A program made the translations under genes and the position numbers. From NCBI GenBank assembly GCA_963666575.2, contig CAXXYG010000014.1, positions 1-64,000 of the forward strand: a DNA stretch of 64,000 nucleotides, written 5' to 3'. The first letter of the stretch is position 1. Each line of letters begins with the position of its first letter. Below, in pieces: positions 9,208 through 16,950 of this stretch. The stretch is from JABMQB01 sp963666575. GTDB lineage: Bacteria > Bacteroidota > Bacteroidia > Bacteroidales > Prolixibacteraceae. The notes under the pieces were generated by a model. That model was given only the letters and a program-made list of their open reading frames with translations. It did not search any database and had not been told where the DNA came from.

Positions 9208-9582
9208 TTAAAATCCCCATTGTTCCGGTTTTGTTGTCATATTTGTTAGCATCGCAATTATGTGATTATATTTATCAAATAATAAGTTGTTTTCGTTTTT
9301 TTCAATGTATTTGCATGCCAAGGCATAATCCAGCCAAACCTGAGTTTCTGCTGCTTCACCATCAGAATCGGTTAGTTTAGCAACAAATGATTTTGGATAC
9401 CTTCTTTTTCTCCATGCTTCAGCAATATTTCCCGAAACAGAACGTGATGACCTTCGAATTTGATCGGTTAATGAATATTTTTCTTCTTTTGGAAACTTTT
9501 TGGATAATTTAAATACTTCCATGCCAGCTTCAAATGAAAGTTGATAGACTCTCAAATCGGTATGTTTTCGTATTTTGTCCAT
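9208..9582 (-). CDS. Four-helix-bundle protein (S23/IVS-protein family)
   Basis: 124 residues from the ATG at 9582 (MDKIRKHTDLRVYQ). A longer frame opens at 9618, but the extension is coded by the flanking repeat and is unlikely to be real. The pattern of LRVYQLSFEAGMEVF, KKFPKEEKYSLTDQIRRSS, SGNIAEAW and LAKLTDSDGEAAETQVWLD-like segments is that of the 23S-rRNA intervening-sequence protein family, four antiparallel helices forming oligomers. Its function is unknown; relatives are encoded in rRNA intervening sequences and, as bAvd, in diversity-generating retroelements. No reverse transcriptase or variable repeat is visible here. Both sides carry related repeats, so this looks like an inserted cassette between fcl and the kinase gene. 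Confidence 0.88.
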   Translation of the reverse strand: MDKIRKHTDLRVYQLSFEAGMEVFKLSKKFPKEEKYSLTDQIRRSSRSVSGNIAEAWRKRRYPKSFVAKLTDSDGEAAETQVWLDYALACKYIEKNENNLLFDKYNHIIAMLTNMTTKPEQWGF

Positions 9583-9584
9583 AA

Positions 9585-9705
9585 TCGTTGTTTTTCGTTC
9601 TATCTTTCCTTCGTTCAATCTTTCTTTTCTCCTTCGTTCAATCGTTTAGTCGTTCCATCGTCTCTTCGTTCTATCGTTCCTTCATTCAATCATTCCATCG
9701 CTAAT
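9585..9705. repeat. Pyrimidine-side repeat block right of the four-helix-bundle gene
   Basis: The + strand is made of degenerate units such as TTCGTTCTATC, TTTCCTTCG, TTCAATCG, TTCCATCG and TTCATTCAATCATTCC. It is related to the right halves of the blocks at 8165-8340 and 9048-9205 and roughly complementary to the purine half at 9088-9150. A transcript of 9088-9705 could therefore close into a long stem around the small gene. Confidence 0.7.
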
Positions 9706-10838
9706 CACCTTCTGATTTTTATCTTTATAGTATTCAGAATTGGTTTCTCAGAAATAAAAATTAAATAACCACCTCCACCTGCTCCTGAGAGCTTCCATCC
9801 CAAAGCTTGGTTTTTATACTGATTAATCATATCGTAAATTGGCTGATTGGCCATATTGGGAAACATAGCAACTTGCGCTTCAAATGACTCTGTAAAAGCA
9901 GTGGCAAATGAGTTTAGGTCTTTATTTAAAATAGCTTGCCAGGTGTTGTTTGAAGCTATGGCCAGGTTTTTAGCTTTTGTTTTGTTGATGTCGGTTTTAT
10001 CTAACACTCTGTAAGAGGGTATTCGGGGATTTAAAGACAGAAGGAACATGTGTTTTTCTAACCAACAAAGAATTTCTTCATCAAGCACCGATGTAATATT
10101 ATTGGGCCAATAATTATTATCGTAATCGTATTTATTTAATCCCGGCATAACAATTCCCAGGGAGTCTTGTGAACCACTAATAAAGTCGGTTCCCGGAAGA
10201 TTTTCGTAACAAAAGAGTGTTTTTGCCAGTTTTTCTTTATTGCCTTCAGGAATTTGATTTTGCCATAACTCAATGGCTTTAAAACGTGTACTTGACGCCA
10301 TTCCACTGCGGTTGTTAAATTCAATTTCAGGTTCAATTGAAATGGTTAAAACACTCCCAGGGTAATGTTTTGAAACATAGGGCTGGTCGAGCCATCCTCC
10401 AGCCAGGTCGATGCGGTAAGGAATCAAACATTCGTTTCTAATAGAGGTGGTTGACCTTGAAGGTAACTGTCCTTTTGGAATACGTTTGCTGACAATATAT
10501 TTTATTCCATTATCCCGGCACAAGTCTTCCTTTAATTTTGAATGGCCATCTTCGTTAACAAAAAGAATATCGGGTTTAATCGTGTTGATTTCATTCTTAA
10601 AATCATAAATTCCTGAACCAGTATTAATCATTGTTTTTTTCACAAATCGTAACGACTGAATCATATACAGGCGTTCGTTTTCAGAGTTGATGGTTGGCCT
10701 TCCTTTCAGTTCCTGAATGGTTGAATCAGACCCAATGCCAACATAAAGGTCGCCGTATTTTGATGCTTCTTCAAAAAAAGCAACATGCCCGCTGTGTAAC
10801 ATATCAAAACAACCACTTACAAAAACCTTTTTATTCAT
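9705..10838 (-). CDS. Nucleotidyltransferase-GHMP kinase fusion
   Basis: 377 residues. Residues 1-135 are a cytidylyl/adenylyltransferase-like domain: VSGCFDMLHSGH with HSGH at 15-18, and SRSTTSIR at about 127-134 as the second nucleotide-binding motif. Residues 137-377 look like a GHMP sugar kinase: PYRIDLAGGWLDQP (140-153), a variant phosphate loop SGMASST (178-184) and SGAGGGGYLIF (351-361). The fusion could phosphorylate a sugar and then attach a nucleotide. It overlaps gmd by 8 bases and lies in the GDP-fucose operon, so a fucose or deoxy-heptose-like substrate is possible, but that is inference. It differs from the much longer Bacteroides Fkp. Its stop abuts the repeat block. Confidence 0.8.
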   Translation of the reverse strand: MNKKVFVSGCFDMLHSGHVAFFEEASKYGDLYVGIGSDSTIQELKGRPTINSENERLYMIQSLRFVKKTMINTGSGIYDFKNEINTIKPDILFVNEDGHSKLKEDLCRDNGIKYIVSKRIPKGQLPSRSTTSIRNECLIPYRIDLAGGWLDQPYVSKHYPGSVLTISIEPEIEFNNRSGMASSTRFKAIELWQNQIPEGNKEKLAKTLFCYENLPGTDFISGSQDSLGIVMPGLNKYDYDNNYWPNNITSVLDEEILCWLEKHMFLLSLNPRIPSYRVLDKTDINKTKAKNLAIASNNTWQAILNKDLNSFATAFTESFEAQVAMFPNMANQPIYDMINQYKNQALGWKLSGAGGGGYLIFISEKPILNTIKIKIRR

Positions 10839-11976
10839 ACAGGTAATTTAATCCGTTCTTACCTTTAGTAATTAATTGTTCGGTTTTCATTAGTTTGATA
10901 TCTCCAGCCATCATATCGTTTGCCAAATCTTCGACTGTAAATTTAGGTTTCCAACCTAATTTAGTATTGGCTTTTGTGGCATCGCCCAATAATAATTCAA
11001 CTTCGGTAGGCCTAAAATAACGCGGATCAATGCCTAAGATTATTTTATTTAGTAATTGCTGATTTGGTTCTAAACCAATTTTTTCGGTATATATTTTATT
11101 GTCGATGGCAGATATAGTACCGGTTTCTTCGAGCCCTTCTCCAGAAAAACTAATTGTTAGTCCAATCGATTTACCACATAATTTTATAAAATCTCGAACA
11201 GTTGTTGTTTTACCTGTTGCAATAACAAAATCATCGGGATTATCTTGTTGGAGAATAAGGTGCATCGCTTCAACATAATCTTTGGCATGGCCCCAGTCGC
11301 GTTTAGCCGAAAGGTTACCCATAAAAAATTTGTCTTGCATGCCCAGGACTATCCGTGACAAGGCCCTGGTAATTTTCCGGGTAACAAATGTTTCCCCTCT
11401 TAAGGGTGATTCATGATTAAATAAAATGCCATTACTGGCAAAAATATTATATGCTTCGCGGTAATTGACTGTTATCCAATACGCATATATTTTGGCAACT
11501 CCATAAGGGCTGCGGGGATAAAAAGGTGTTTTTTCAGATTGAGGGATTTCTTGTACTTTGCCATAAAGCTCAGATGTGCTTGCCTGGTATATCCGGGTCT
11601 TTTTTTCAAGCCCTAATAACCTTACAGCTTCAAGAATCCGTAAAGTACCTAAACCATCAACATTGGCTGTATATTCAGGTGTTTCAAAACTTACTTTTAC
11701 GTGGCTCATGGCAGCCAGGTTATAAATTTCATCAGGTTGTGTCTCCTGAATAATTCGTGTAATATTCAATGAGTCAGTTAAATCACCATAGTGCAAAAAG
11801 AATTTTTGGTTTTCAATATGCGGATCTTCATAAATATGGTCGATACGATTTGTATTAAGCAACGAAGCACGGCGTTTTATTCCATGCACAGTGTATCCTT
11901 TTTTTAATAATAATTCAGATAAGTAAGCACCGTCTTGCCCGGTGATGCCTGTGATTAATGCGACTTTATTTTTCAT
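10831..11976 (-). CDS. gmd: GDP-mannose 4,6-dehydratase
   Basis: 381 residues, the normal family length. It removes water from GDP-D-mannose to give GDP-4-keto-6-deoxy-D-mannose, the substrate of fcl. The extended SDR motif ITGITGQDGAYL (8-19) binds NADP; STSELYG (133-139) holds the catalytic Thr/Ser-Glu region; Tyr158 and Lys162 form the YxxxK pair; LFNHESPLRGETFVTRKI (about 186-203) is the family signature. The stop overlaps the start of the kinase fusion by 8 bases, so the two are translated together. First gene of the GDP-fucose block, with a 164-base spacer upstream. Confidence 0.96.
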   Translation of the reverse strand: MKNKVALITGITGQDGAYLSELLLKKGYTVHGIKRRASLLNTNRIDHIYEDPHIENQKFFLHYGDLTDSLNITRIIQETQPDEIYNLAAMSHVKVSFETPEYTANVDGLGTLRILEAVRLLGLEKKTRIYQASTSELYGKVQEIPQSEKTPFYPRSPYGVAKIYAYWITVNYREAYNIFASNGILFNHESPLRGETFVTRKITRALSRIVLGMQDKFFMGNLSAKRDWGHAKDYVEAMHLILQQDNPDDFVIATGKTTTVRDFIKLCGKSIGLTISFSGEGLEETGTISAIDNKIYTEKIGLEPNQQLLNKIILGIDPRYFRPTEVELLLGDATKANTKLGWKPKFTVEDLANDMMAGDIKLMKTEQLITKGKNGLNYLYE

Positions 11977-12140
11977 ATTGATGTTTTAATCAAAAAATGT
12001 GTATTAAGGTTGGTAAATTTAATAACAAATTGTATTACTAAAAGCTAAAATATGCAAAACTACAAATACTATAATTAAGTGGCAAAAGATCAGTGAGGTG
12101 AATAAAATAAATATCCCCAAAATAAAGTGTGGTGTTATTT

Positions 12141-13037
12141 TTACAAACTTAAATTCCGAATAGCATCAGTTAATATAATACTTCCTTTGGCATCAGCTAT
12201 TCCAAAACCATTTCCGTTAAAAATGTTTTGATAGGTTGTAGTGTGAAGGTTGGTGAATCCATCGCTAAATTCAATTTCTTTATCATTGATACGAATGGAT
12301 CGAAATGTTCTTTTCCCATTTTGTTTTACAGTTTCAGGCAAATCATTTGAATCGAGGCTTAGAAACCAACGGACCTTCGCTTTTTCAAGTTGAAGGAATC
12401 CTGCTGCTTTATTAGGTTCGTAGATTTGAACTTCGTTTTTGATTACTTTTCCAAAAATCCATGTTAGCATATCAAAAAAATGAATACCAATATTTGTGGC
12501 TATACCACCTGATTTTTGGACATCTCCCTTCCAACTTTTAAAATACCATTTTCCACGGGAAGTGATATATTTTAAGTTAATATCATAAATTTTAAAGGGG
12601 GCTGAATCGATTTCATTTTTTAATTTAAGAATGGTTGGATGGTGACGCAATTGTAAAACGGAATAAACTTTTTTTCCGGTTTTTTTTTCACATTTTTTTA
12701 TTTCTTCAATTTCGATTGGATAAATTACCAAAGGCTTTTCACATATAACATTTGCTCCACTTTTTAATGCTGAACAAATATGTTTGGCATGCAAATAATT
12801 GGGTGAACAAATACTGACATAGTCAATGGATTTACCTTTTTCCCTTAAATCAGAAATGAATTGAAACATTTTATCTGTATTCAGAAAAAATTCTGCTTCC
12901 GGGAAATAACTATCAATCCGGCCCATTACATCAAATTTATCGGAAGCACAAACAAGTGTATTTCCGGTTTCTTTGATAGCTTTCATGTGGCGTTCGGCAA
13001 TGTAGCCTGCAGCACCTATTAAAACAAATCGTTTCAT
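12141..13037 (-). CDS. wbpB: Gfo/Idh/MocA oxidoreductase, WbpB/WlbA type
   Basis: 298 residues. The start FVLIGAAGYIAERHMKAI is diagnostic of WlbA/WbpB, which oxidises C3 of UDP-GlcNAc-uronate to the 3-keto sugar with NAD. The motif CEKPLVI (about 99-105) is the conserved EKP of this fold, and the histidine-containing GIATNIGIHFFDML (about 176-189) matches the second active-site segment. It is followed on the - strand by gmd and preceded by wbpA, which makes its substrate. wbpE and wbpD, which use its product, are within 4 kb. Confidence in the pathway role comes from the full gene set. Confidence 0.9.
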   Translation of the reverse strand: MKRFVLIGAAGYIAERHMKAIKETGNTLVCASDKFDVMGRIDSYFPEAEFFLNTDKMFQFISDLREKGKSIDYVSICSPNYLHAKHICSALKSGANVICEKPLVIYPIEIEEIKKCEKKTGKKVYSVLQLRHHPTILKLKNEIDSAPFKIYDINLKYITSRGKWYFKSWKGDVQKSGGIATNIGIHFFDMLTWIFGKVIKNEVQIYEPNKAAGFLQLEKAKVRWFLSLDSNDLPETVKQNGKRTFRSIRINDKEIEFSDGFTNLHTTTYQNIFNGNGFGIADAKGSIILTDAIRNLSL

Positions 13038-13044
13038 TTATTGT

Positions 13045-13105
13045 TTTTTTTACCGCTGAGATGCAAAGGCACCGAGTTTTCTTTTTACTCAGTGTATTTG
13101 CAGAT
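13045..13105. repeat. Degenerate GCAGAGACGCAAAG-type repeat, copy 1
   Basis: ACCGCTGAGATGCAAAGGC, then ACCGAG, a T-rich centre, and CTCAGTGTATTTGCAG: a worn version of the inverted-repeat element seen at 15040, 15505 and 15583. It fills the gap between wbpA and wbpB. Confidence 0.55.
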
Positions 13106-13113
13106 AATGTTTT

Positions 13114-14424
13114 TTATAATTTATAAACCTTTTCTGAAGATTTTTGAATGACATTGCGCAAATCAACAACTAATTGAGAATGGCCTTCTATAAAATCGGC
13201 GTCGAATACAGAATGATTGGTTGTAATAACAACACAATCAGCCTGACTTAATTTGTCCTGAGTTAATTTAACCGATTTTAATTGGTTGTATTCGGGAGTT
13301 AGTGCATTTGCAATATATGGATCGTGGTATTCAACAATCCCTCCTTTTTTAATAACTTCATCAATTAGTTTAAGAGCCGGTGATTCCCGTTCGTCGTCAA
13401 TATCGGGTTTATATGCAATTCCCAAAAACAATATTTTACTTCCATTTATTGATTTTTTGTGCCTGTTAAGGGCTGAAGTAATTTTAAGAGTCATTCGGTG
13501 AGGCATAAGCAAATCAATATGCCCTGCTGTATTAATCATCGTTAGGTCAAAATTGTATTTTTTTGCCACATATTCCAAGTAAAAAGGATCGAGTGGAATA
13601 CAATGGCCTCCAATACCGGGTCCGGGATAAAATGCTTCAAATCCAAATGGTTTTGTTTTGGCAGCTTCAATGACCTCCCAAATATTGATATCCATTTTGC
13701 CACAAAGCAGAGTCAACTCATTAATTAAACTGATATTTACAAGGCGATAGGTATTTTCTAGAATTTTTACCATTTCGGCTACCTTGGGCGAACTTACCAA
13801 ATGTATGGTATCGATCGCCTTTTTATATAAAGCTTCTCCAATTTTTAATCCATCCTCAGTGAGGGCTCCAAGGACTTTGGGAATTGTCCTTGTTGAATAT
13901 TCTTTGTTACCGGGATCTACTCGTTCAGGAGAAAAAGCCAGCCAGAAATCTAATCCATGTTTTAATCCTGATTCTTTTTCGAGAATGGGTAATAAAAAAT
14001 CTTCTGTTGCAGTAGGATATGTGGTGCTTTCAAGGCAAACGAAAGTGCCAGGTTTTATGTTTTTCCCAATAGCGATACAAGCTGTTTCAATGTAGCTCAT
14101 ATCAGGTTTTTTAAATATGTCGAGTGGGGTAGGGACACAAATTAATAATGCATTGCAGTTTTTAATTTCCGAAAAATTAGTTGTTGCATTAAATTTTCCA
14201 CCGCTTACTACCTGGCTTAATTTATCATCTTCAATATCTTTAATGTAGTTTGTTCCATTATTTATTTTGTCAACTTTCGATTGAGATTTATCAAAACCAA
14301 TCACTTTGTTGCCTTTTGAAGCAAAACTGACTGCCAATGGAAGGCCCACATAACCAAGTCCAATTATCCCAACAATAAAATTATCAGTTGTTATTTTGTC
14401 TAAAATTTCAGATGTATAACTCAT
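13114..14424 (-). CDS. wbpA: UDP-N-acetylglucosamine 6-dehydrogenase (nucleotide-sugar dehydrogenase)
   Basis: 436 residues. It oxidises C6 of UDP-GlcNAc to the uronic acid with two NAD. GLGYVGLPLA (23-32) is the NAD site; CVPTPLD (96-102) follows; the catalytic Cys is at 275 in GPGIGGHCIPLDP; SKILFLGIAYKPDIDDERES is the C-terminal UDP-binding part. A UDP-mannose-type (wecC) or glucose-type enzyme would look similar; the neighbours wbpB, wbpD and wbpE make the GlcNAc assignment the best one. It starts 28 bases after wbpD ends, in the same direction, so the two are probably co-transcribed. Confidence 0.92.
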   Translation of the reverse strand: MSYTSEILDKITTDNFIVGIIGLGYVGLPLAVSFASKGNKVIGFDKSQSKVDKINNGTNYIKDIEDDKLSQVVSGGKFNATTNFSEIKNCNALLICVPTPLDIFKKPDMSYIETACIAIGKNIKPGTFVCLESTTYPTATEDFLLPILEKESGLKHGLDFWLAFSPERVDPGNKEYSTRTIPKVLGALTEDGLKIGEALYKKAIDTIHLVSSPKVAEMVKILENTYRLVNISLINELTLLCGKMDINIWEVIEAAKTKPFGFEAFYPGPGIGGHCIPLDPFYLEYVAKKYNFDLTMINTAGHIDLLMPHRMTLKITSALNRHKKSINGSKILFLGIAYKPDIDDERESPALKLIDEVIKKGGIVEYHDPYIANALTPEYNQLKSVKLTQDKLSQADCVVITTNHSVFDADFIEGHSQLVVDLRNVIQKSSEKVYKL

Positions 14425-14452
14425 TCCTAAAAATATTTCTGAAAAAGTATTC

Positions 14453-15028
14453 TTATTGTAGTTTTTTTACCAATCCGTTGTTAAACGAATACGTTTTATT
14501 TGTTAACGGGCAAGTTGCTTTTCCATTGTTATCAAAAGTAAGTTTTTCTCCTGCTTCGCTCATCCATCCAATTAGTTTTCCAGGATTACCAACAACTAAT
14601 GAATAGGCAGGAACATCTTTTGTAACTACCGTTCCGGCTCCAATAAAACAAAATTCATTCAGTGTTACACCACAAATAATTGTTGCATTAGCCCCTATGG
14701 TTGCACCTTTTTTAATTAAAGTAGGTTTAAATTCTTGTTTCCGATTAATAGTACTTCGCGGATTACTTACATTTGTAAAAACTACTGACGGGCCTATAAA
14801 TACGTCATCCTCACAATTTACCCCTTCATATATCGAAACGTTATTTTGAACTTTTATATTATCTCCTAAAACAACACTGTTCCCGACAAAAATATTCTGT
14901 CCTAAGGTACAATTTCTTCCAATTTGTGCCTTGGGCATAATATGGCAAAAGTGCCAGATTTTAGTTCCTTCTCCTATTATGGCTCCTTTGTCAATTATTG
15001 CCGTATCGTGTATGAATGTATTTTTCAT
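14453..15028 (-). CDS. wbpD: Left-handed beta-helix N-acetyltransferase, WbpD/WlbB type
   Basis: 191 residues of hexapeptide repeats (IDKGAIIGEGTKIW, AQIGRNCTLGQNIFVGN, VVLGDNIKVQNNVSIYEG). The block VFTNVSNPRS (about 108-117) fits the WbpD/WlbB family, which acetylates the 3-amino group of UDP-GlcNAc3N-uronate with acetyl-CoA. It is a trimeric cytoplasmic enzyme. The ATG at 15028 follows directly after the inverted repeat at 15040-15098. Between it and wbpE lies the GxxExxY gene, which interrupts an otherwise contiguous pathway operon. Confidence 0.92.
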   Translation of the reverse strand: MKNTFIHDTAIIDKGAIIGEGTKIWHFCHIMPKAQIGRNCTLGQNIFVGNSVVLGDNIKVQNNVSIYEGVNCEDDVFIGPSVVFTNVSNPRSTINRKQEFKPTLIKKGATIGANATIICGVTLNEFCFIGAGTVVTKDVPAYSLVVGNPGKLIGWMSEAGEKLTFDNNGKATCPLTNKTYSFNNGLVKKLQ

Positions 15029-15039
15029 TTATATTTTTT

Positions 15040-15098
15040 CACCGCAGAGACGCAAAGTTGCAGAGTTTTTTTTGCGTCTCTCCGTCTTTGCGGTTTCT
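15040..15098. repeat. Inverted-repeat element (GCAGAGACGCAAAG type), copy 2
   Basis: ACCGCAGAGACGCAAAG, then TTGCAGAG, a T8 centre, and GCGTCTCTCCGTCTTTGCGGT. The ends are complementary with an internal slip, so it can form a hairpin on either strand. It forms the left boundary of the GxxExxY gene. Confidence 0.75.
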
Positions 15099-15107
15099 TA
15101 TTTTATC

Positions 15108-15494
15108 TTAAAAATTATTAACAAACCTTCTGAATCCTTCTTTTAACAAAGGAACATTAAAGTTAATTAAGAACCCAAGTCTTTTATCTGTTAATTTCAG
15201 ATACGAAATTATTTGTGCTTCATGAACAGGCAAAATGTATTCGACAACTTTAAATTCGATGATAATTTCATTCTCAACAAAAATATCAATTCTGTAATCT
15301 TTGTTAAGGCCTTCTCCATTGTAAAATAATGATACAGGTAACTGGTTTTCAGCTTTAATATTTCTTAAATGTAATTCTTTTAACAGGCATAATTCATAAA
15401 CGGATTCTAATAATCCTGGCCCCATTCCTTTATGAAGAGTGATTGAAGGATCAAGAATCTGTTTTGATAATTGATTAAATCTTTCTCGTTCCAT
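15108..15494 (-). CDS. GxxExxY family protein
   Basis: 128 residues. The name-giving motif GPGLLESVYE is at about 25-34, and the later RIDIFVENEIIIEFKVV (about 69-85) has the D-E-x-K layout of PD-(D/E)XK-like folds. The family is widespread in Bacteroidota, often in many copies; its function is not established. It sits between wbpD and wbpE with inverted-repeat elements on both sides (15040-15098, and 15505-15572 with 15583-15650), so it looks inserted into the sugar operon. No toxin-antitoxin partner is visible. Confidence 0.9.
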   Translation of the reverse strand: MERERFNQLSKQILDPSITLHKGMGPGLLESVYELCLLKELHLRNIKAENQLPVSLFYNGEGLNKDYRIDIFVENEIIIEFKVVEYILPVHEAQIISYLKLTDKRLGFLINFNVPLLKEGFRRFVNNF

Positions 15495-15504
15495 TCTTGT
15501 TATT

Positions 15505-15572
15505 TTTCAACACAGAGTTGCAAAAGCGCAGAGTTTTTATTTTCTTAGCGTCTCTGTGCCTTAGCTGTTTTT
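15505..15572. repeat. Inverted-repeat element, copy 3
   Basis: CACAGAGTTGCAAAAGCGC, then AGAG, a T-rich centre, and TTAGCGTCTCTGTGCC. Its ends CACAGAG and CTCTGTG are complementary. Same family as the copies at 15040 and 15583; it lies just upstream of the GxxExxY start. Confidence 0.7.
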
Positions 15573-15582
15573 TATTTTTTTT

Positions 15583-15650
15583 AACCGCAGAGTCGCAAAG
15601 TTTTAATTTTTATTTTTTCTTGGCGTCTTGGTATCTCTACGGTTTCTATT
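15583..15650. repeat. Inverted-repeat element, copy 4, overlapping the end of wbpE
   Basis: ACCGCAGAGTCGCAAAG, a T-rich centre, and CTTGGCGTCTTGGTATC then TCTACGGT. The terminal ACCG(C/T)AGAG and CTCTACGGT are nearly complementary. It reaches into the wbpE frame, so the last residues of that enzyme are repeat-coded and its stop codon comes from the element. Confidence 0.7.
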
Positions 15651-16778
15651 TTTTACAAAAAACTCTTTTATTGATTCTACAATATAATTTAACTGCTCAT
15701 CATCTAATTCAGTATGCATAGGTAAAGATAATACAGTTTGACAGATTTTTTCTGCTATTGGGAAATCACCTCTTTTATAGCCTAAAAAGGAGTAGGCTGA
15801 TTGTAAATGAATACTCTCTGGATAGTAAACTATTGTAGGGATTCCTTTTGCTTTTAGAAAAAGTTGAAGTTCATCTCTTTTACCTGTTTGAATTGTATAT
15901 TGGTGGAATGTATGCGAACTATAGGCTACTCTGTGTGGAATTTTAATTTCACGTATGTTCTTTAATTTATCATCGTAAAAATCAGCTACTTTTTGACGTT
16001 CTTTTATATGATTTTCGAGATATTTTAATTTAACTCCCAAAATGGCTGCTTGTATGCTATCTAATCTTGAATTAATTCCAATGCGTTCGTACTTATATTT
16101 TTGAGCCATACCATGATTGGCAATTGAACGAATAATTGTTGTGTTTTTTTTATCGTTGCAAAAGATGGCTCCTCCATCGCCATAAGCCCCTAGCGTTTTT
16201 GACGGGAAAAACGATGTGCAGCCAATATCTCCTATTGTCCCGCTTTTTTTTGTTATACCATTTTTGAATAAATAATTTGTCCCTAATGATTGGCAAGCAT
16301 CTTCAATAACATACAAATTGTATTTTTTGGCAATCGATTGAATGGCCTCCATGTTTGAACTTTGACCATACAAATGAACTGGTAGGATAGCTTTTGTATT
16401 TTTAGTTATGGCGTTTTTTATTTGTTTCTCATTGATATTAAAAGTATCAGGCGATATATCAACAAATACTGGTTTTAATCTAAGTAAAACAAGTACCTCA
16501 ACGGTTGAAATAAATGTAAAAGGTGTCGTAATTATTTCATCATCAGGTTGGAGCCCCAATGCCATAAAAGCAATTTGTATTGCATCGGTACCATTTCCAC
16601 AACCAATAACATTGGTATTTAAATAGTTTGAAAGTTGGTCTTCAAATGCAAGTGTTTTTCCACTTTTTATAAATTGGGTGGATTTAATTACCTCAGATAT
16701 TGCTGAGTCAATTTCTTCTTTTAAGGTGAGGTATTGAGCATATATCTCAGATATTTGAATAGGCACCATTTGTTGCAA
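15603..16778 (-). CDS. wbpE: DegT/DnrJ/EryC1 aminotransferase, WbpE/WlbC type
   Basis: 391 residues. This PLP enzyme transfers an amino group to the 3-keto UDP-sugar. The Schiff-base Lys is at 194 in SFFPSKTLGAYGDGG; DACQSLG (160-166) gives the PLP-stacking and phosphate contacts; GCGNGTDAIQIA (59-70) is the N-terminal phosphate loop. MVPIQISEIYAQY suggests that the start could be the second Met at 16769. The natural C-terminus is about SIKEFF; the final basic tail (VKNRNRRDTKTPRKNKN) is coded by the repeat at 15583-15650. It opens the run of UDP-sugar genes on the - strand. Confidence 0.92.
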   Translation of the reverse strand: MQQMVPIQISEIYAQYLTLKEEIDSAISEVIKSTQFIKSGKTLAFEDQLSNYLNTNVIGCGNGTDAIQIAFMALGLQPDDEIITTPFTFISTVEVLVLLRLKPVFVDISPDTFNINEKQIKNAITKNTKAILPVHLYGQSSNMEAIQSIAKKYNLYVIEDACQSLGTNYLFKNGITKKSGTIGDIGCTSFFPSKTLGAYGDGGAIFCNDKKNTTIIRSIANHGMAQKYKYERIGINSRLDSIQAAILGVKLKYLENHIKERQKVADFYDDKLKNIREIKIPHRVAYSSHTFHQYTIQTGKRDELQLFLKAKGIPTIVYYPESIHLQSAYSFLGYKRGDFPIAEKICQTVLSLPMHTELDDEQLNYIVESIKEFFVKNRNRRDTKTPRKNKN

Positions 16779-16950
16779 GTTTTAGTAATAGATTAGAAAA
16801 TTAGTGTTTTTCAGCTTGTAATGCTACTTGTAGGATCAGAATTTGTTTCTTGCCTATAATAAATTGATGCATTTTATCATAAAATGGATTAAAAATGTGG
16901 AAATTAATTTCATTAAGATCTAAAATTCAGGAACTATTATAATAATTAAT

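Noticed and set aside
9208..9582. Avd subunit of a diversity-generating retroelement
   Set aside because: No reverse transcriptase, template repeat or variable repeat is seen in the surrounding 10 kb.
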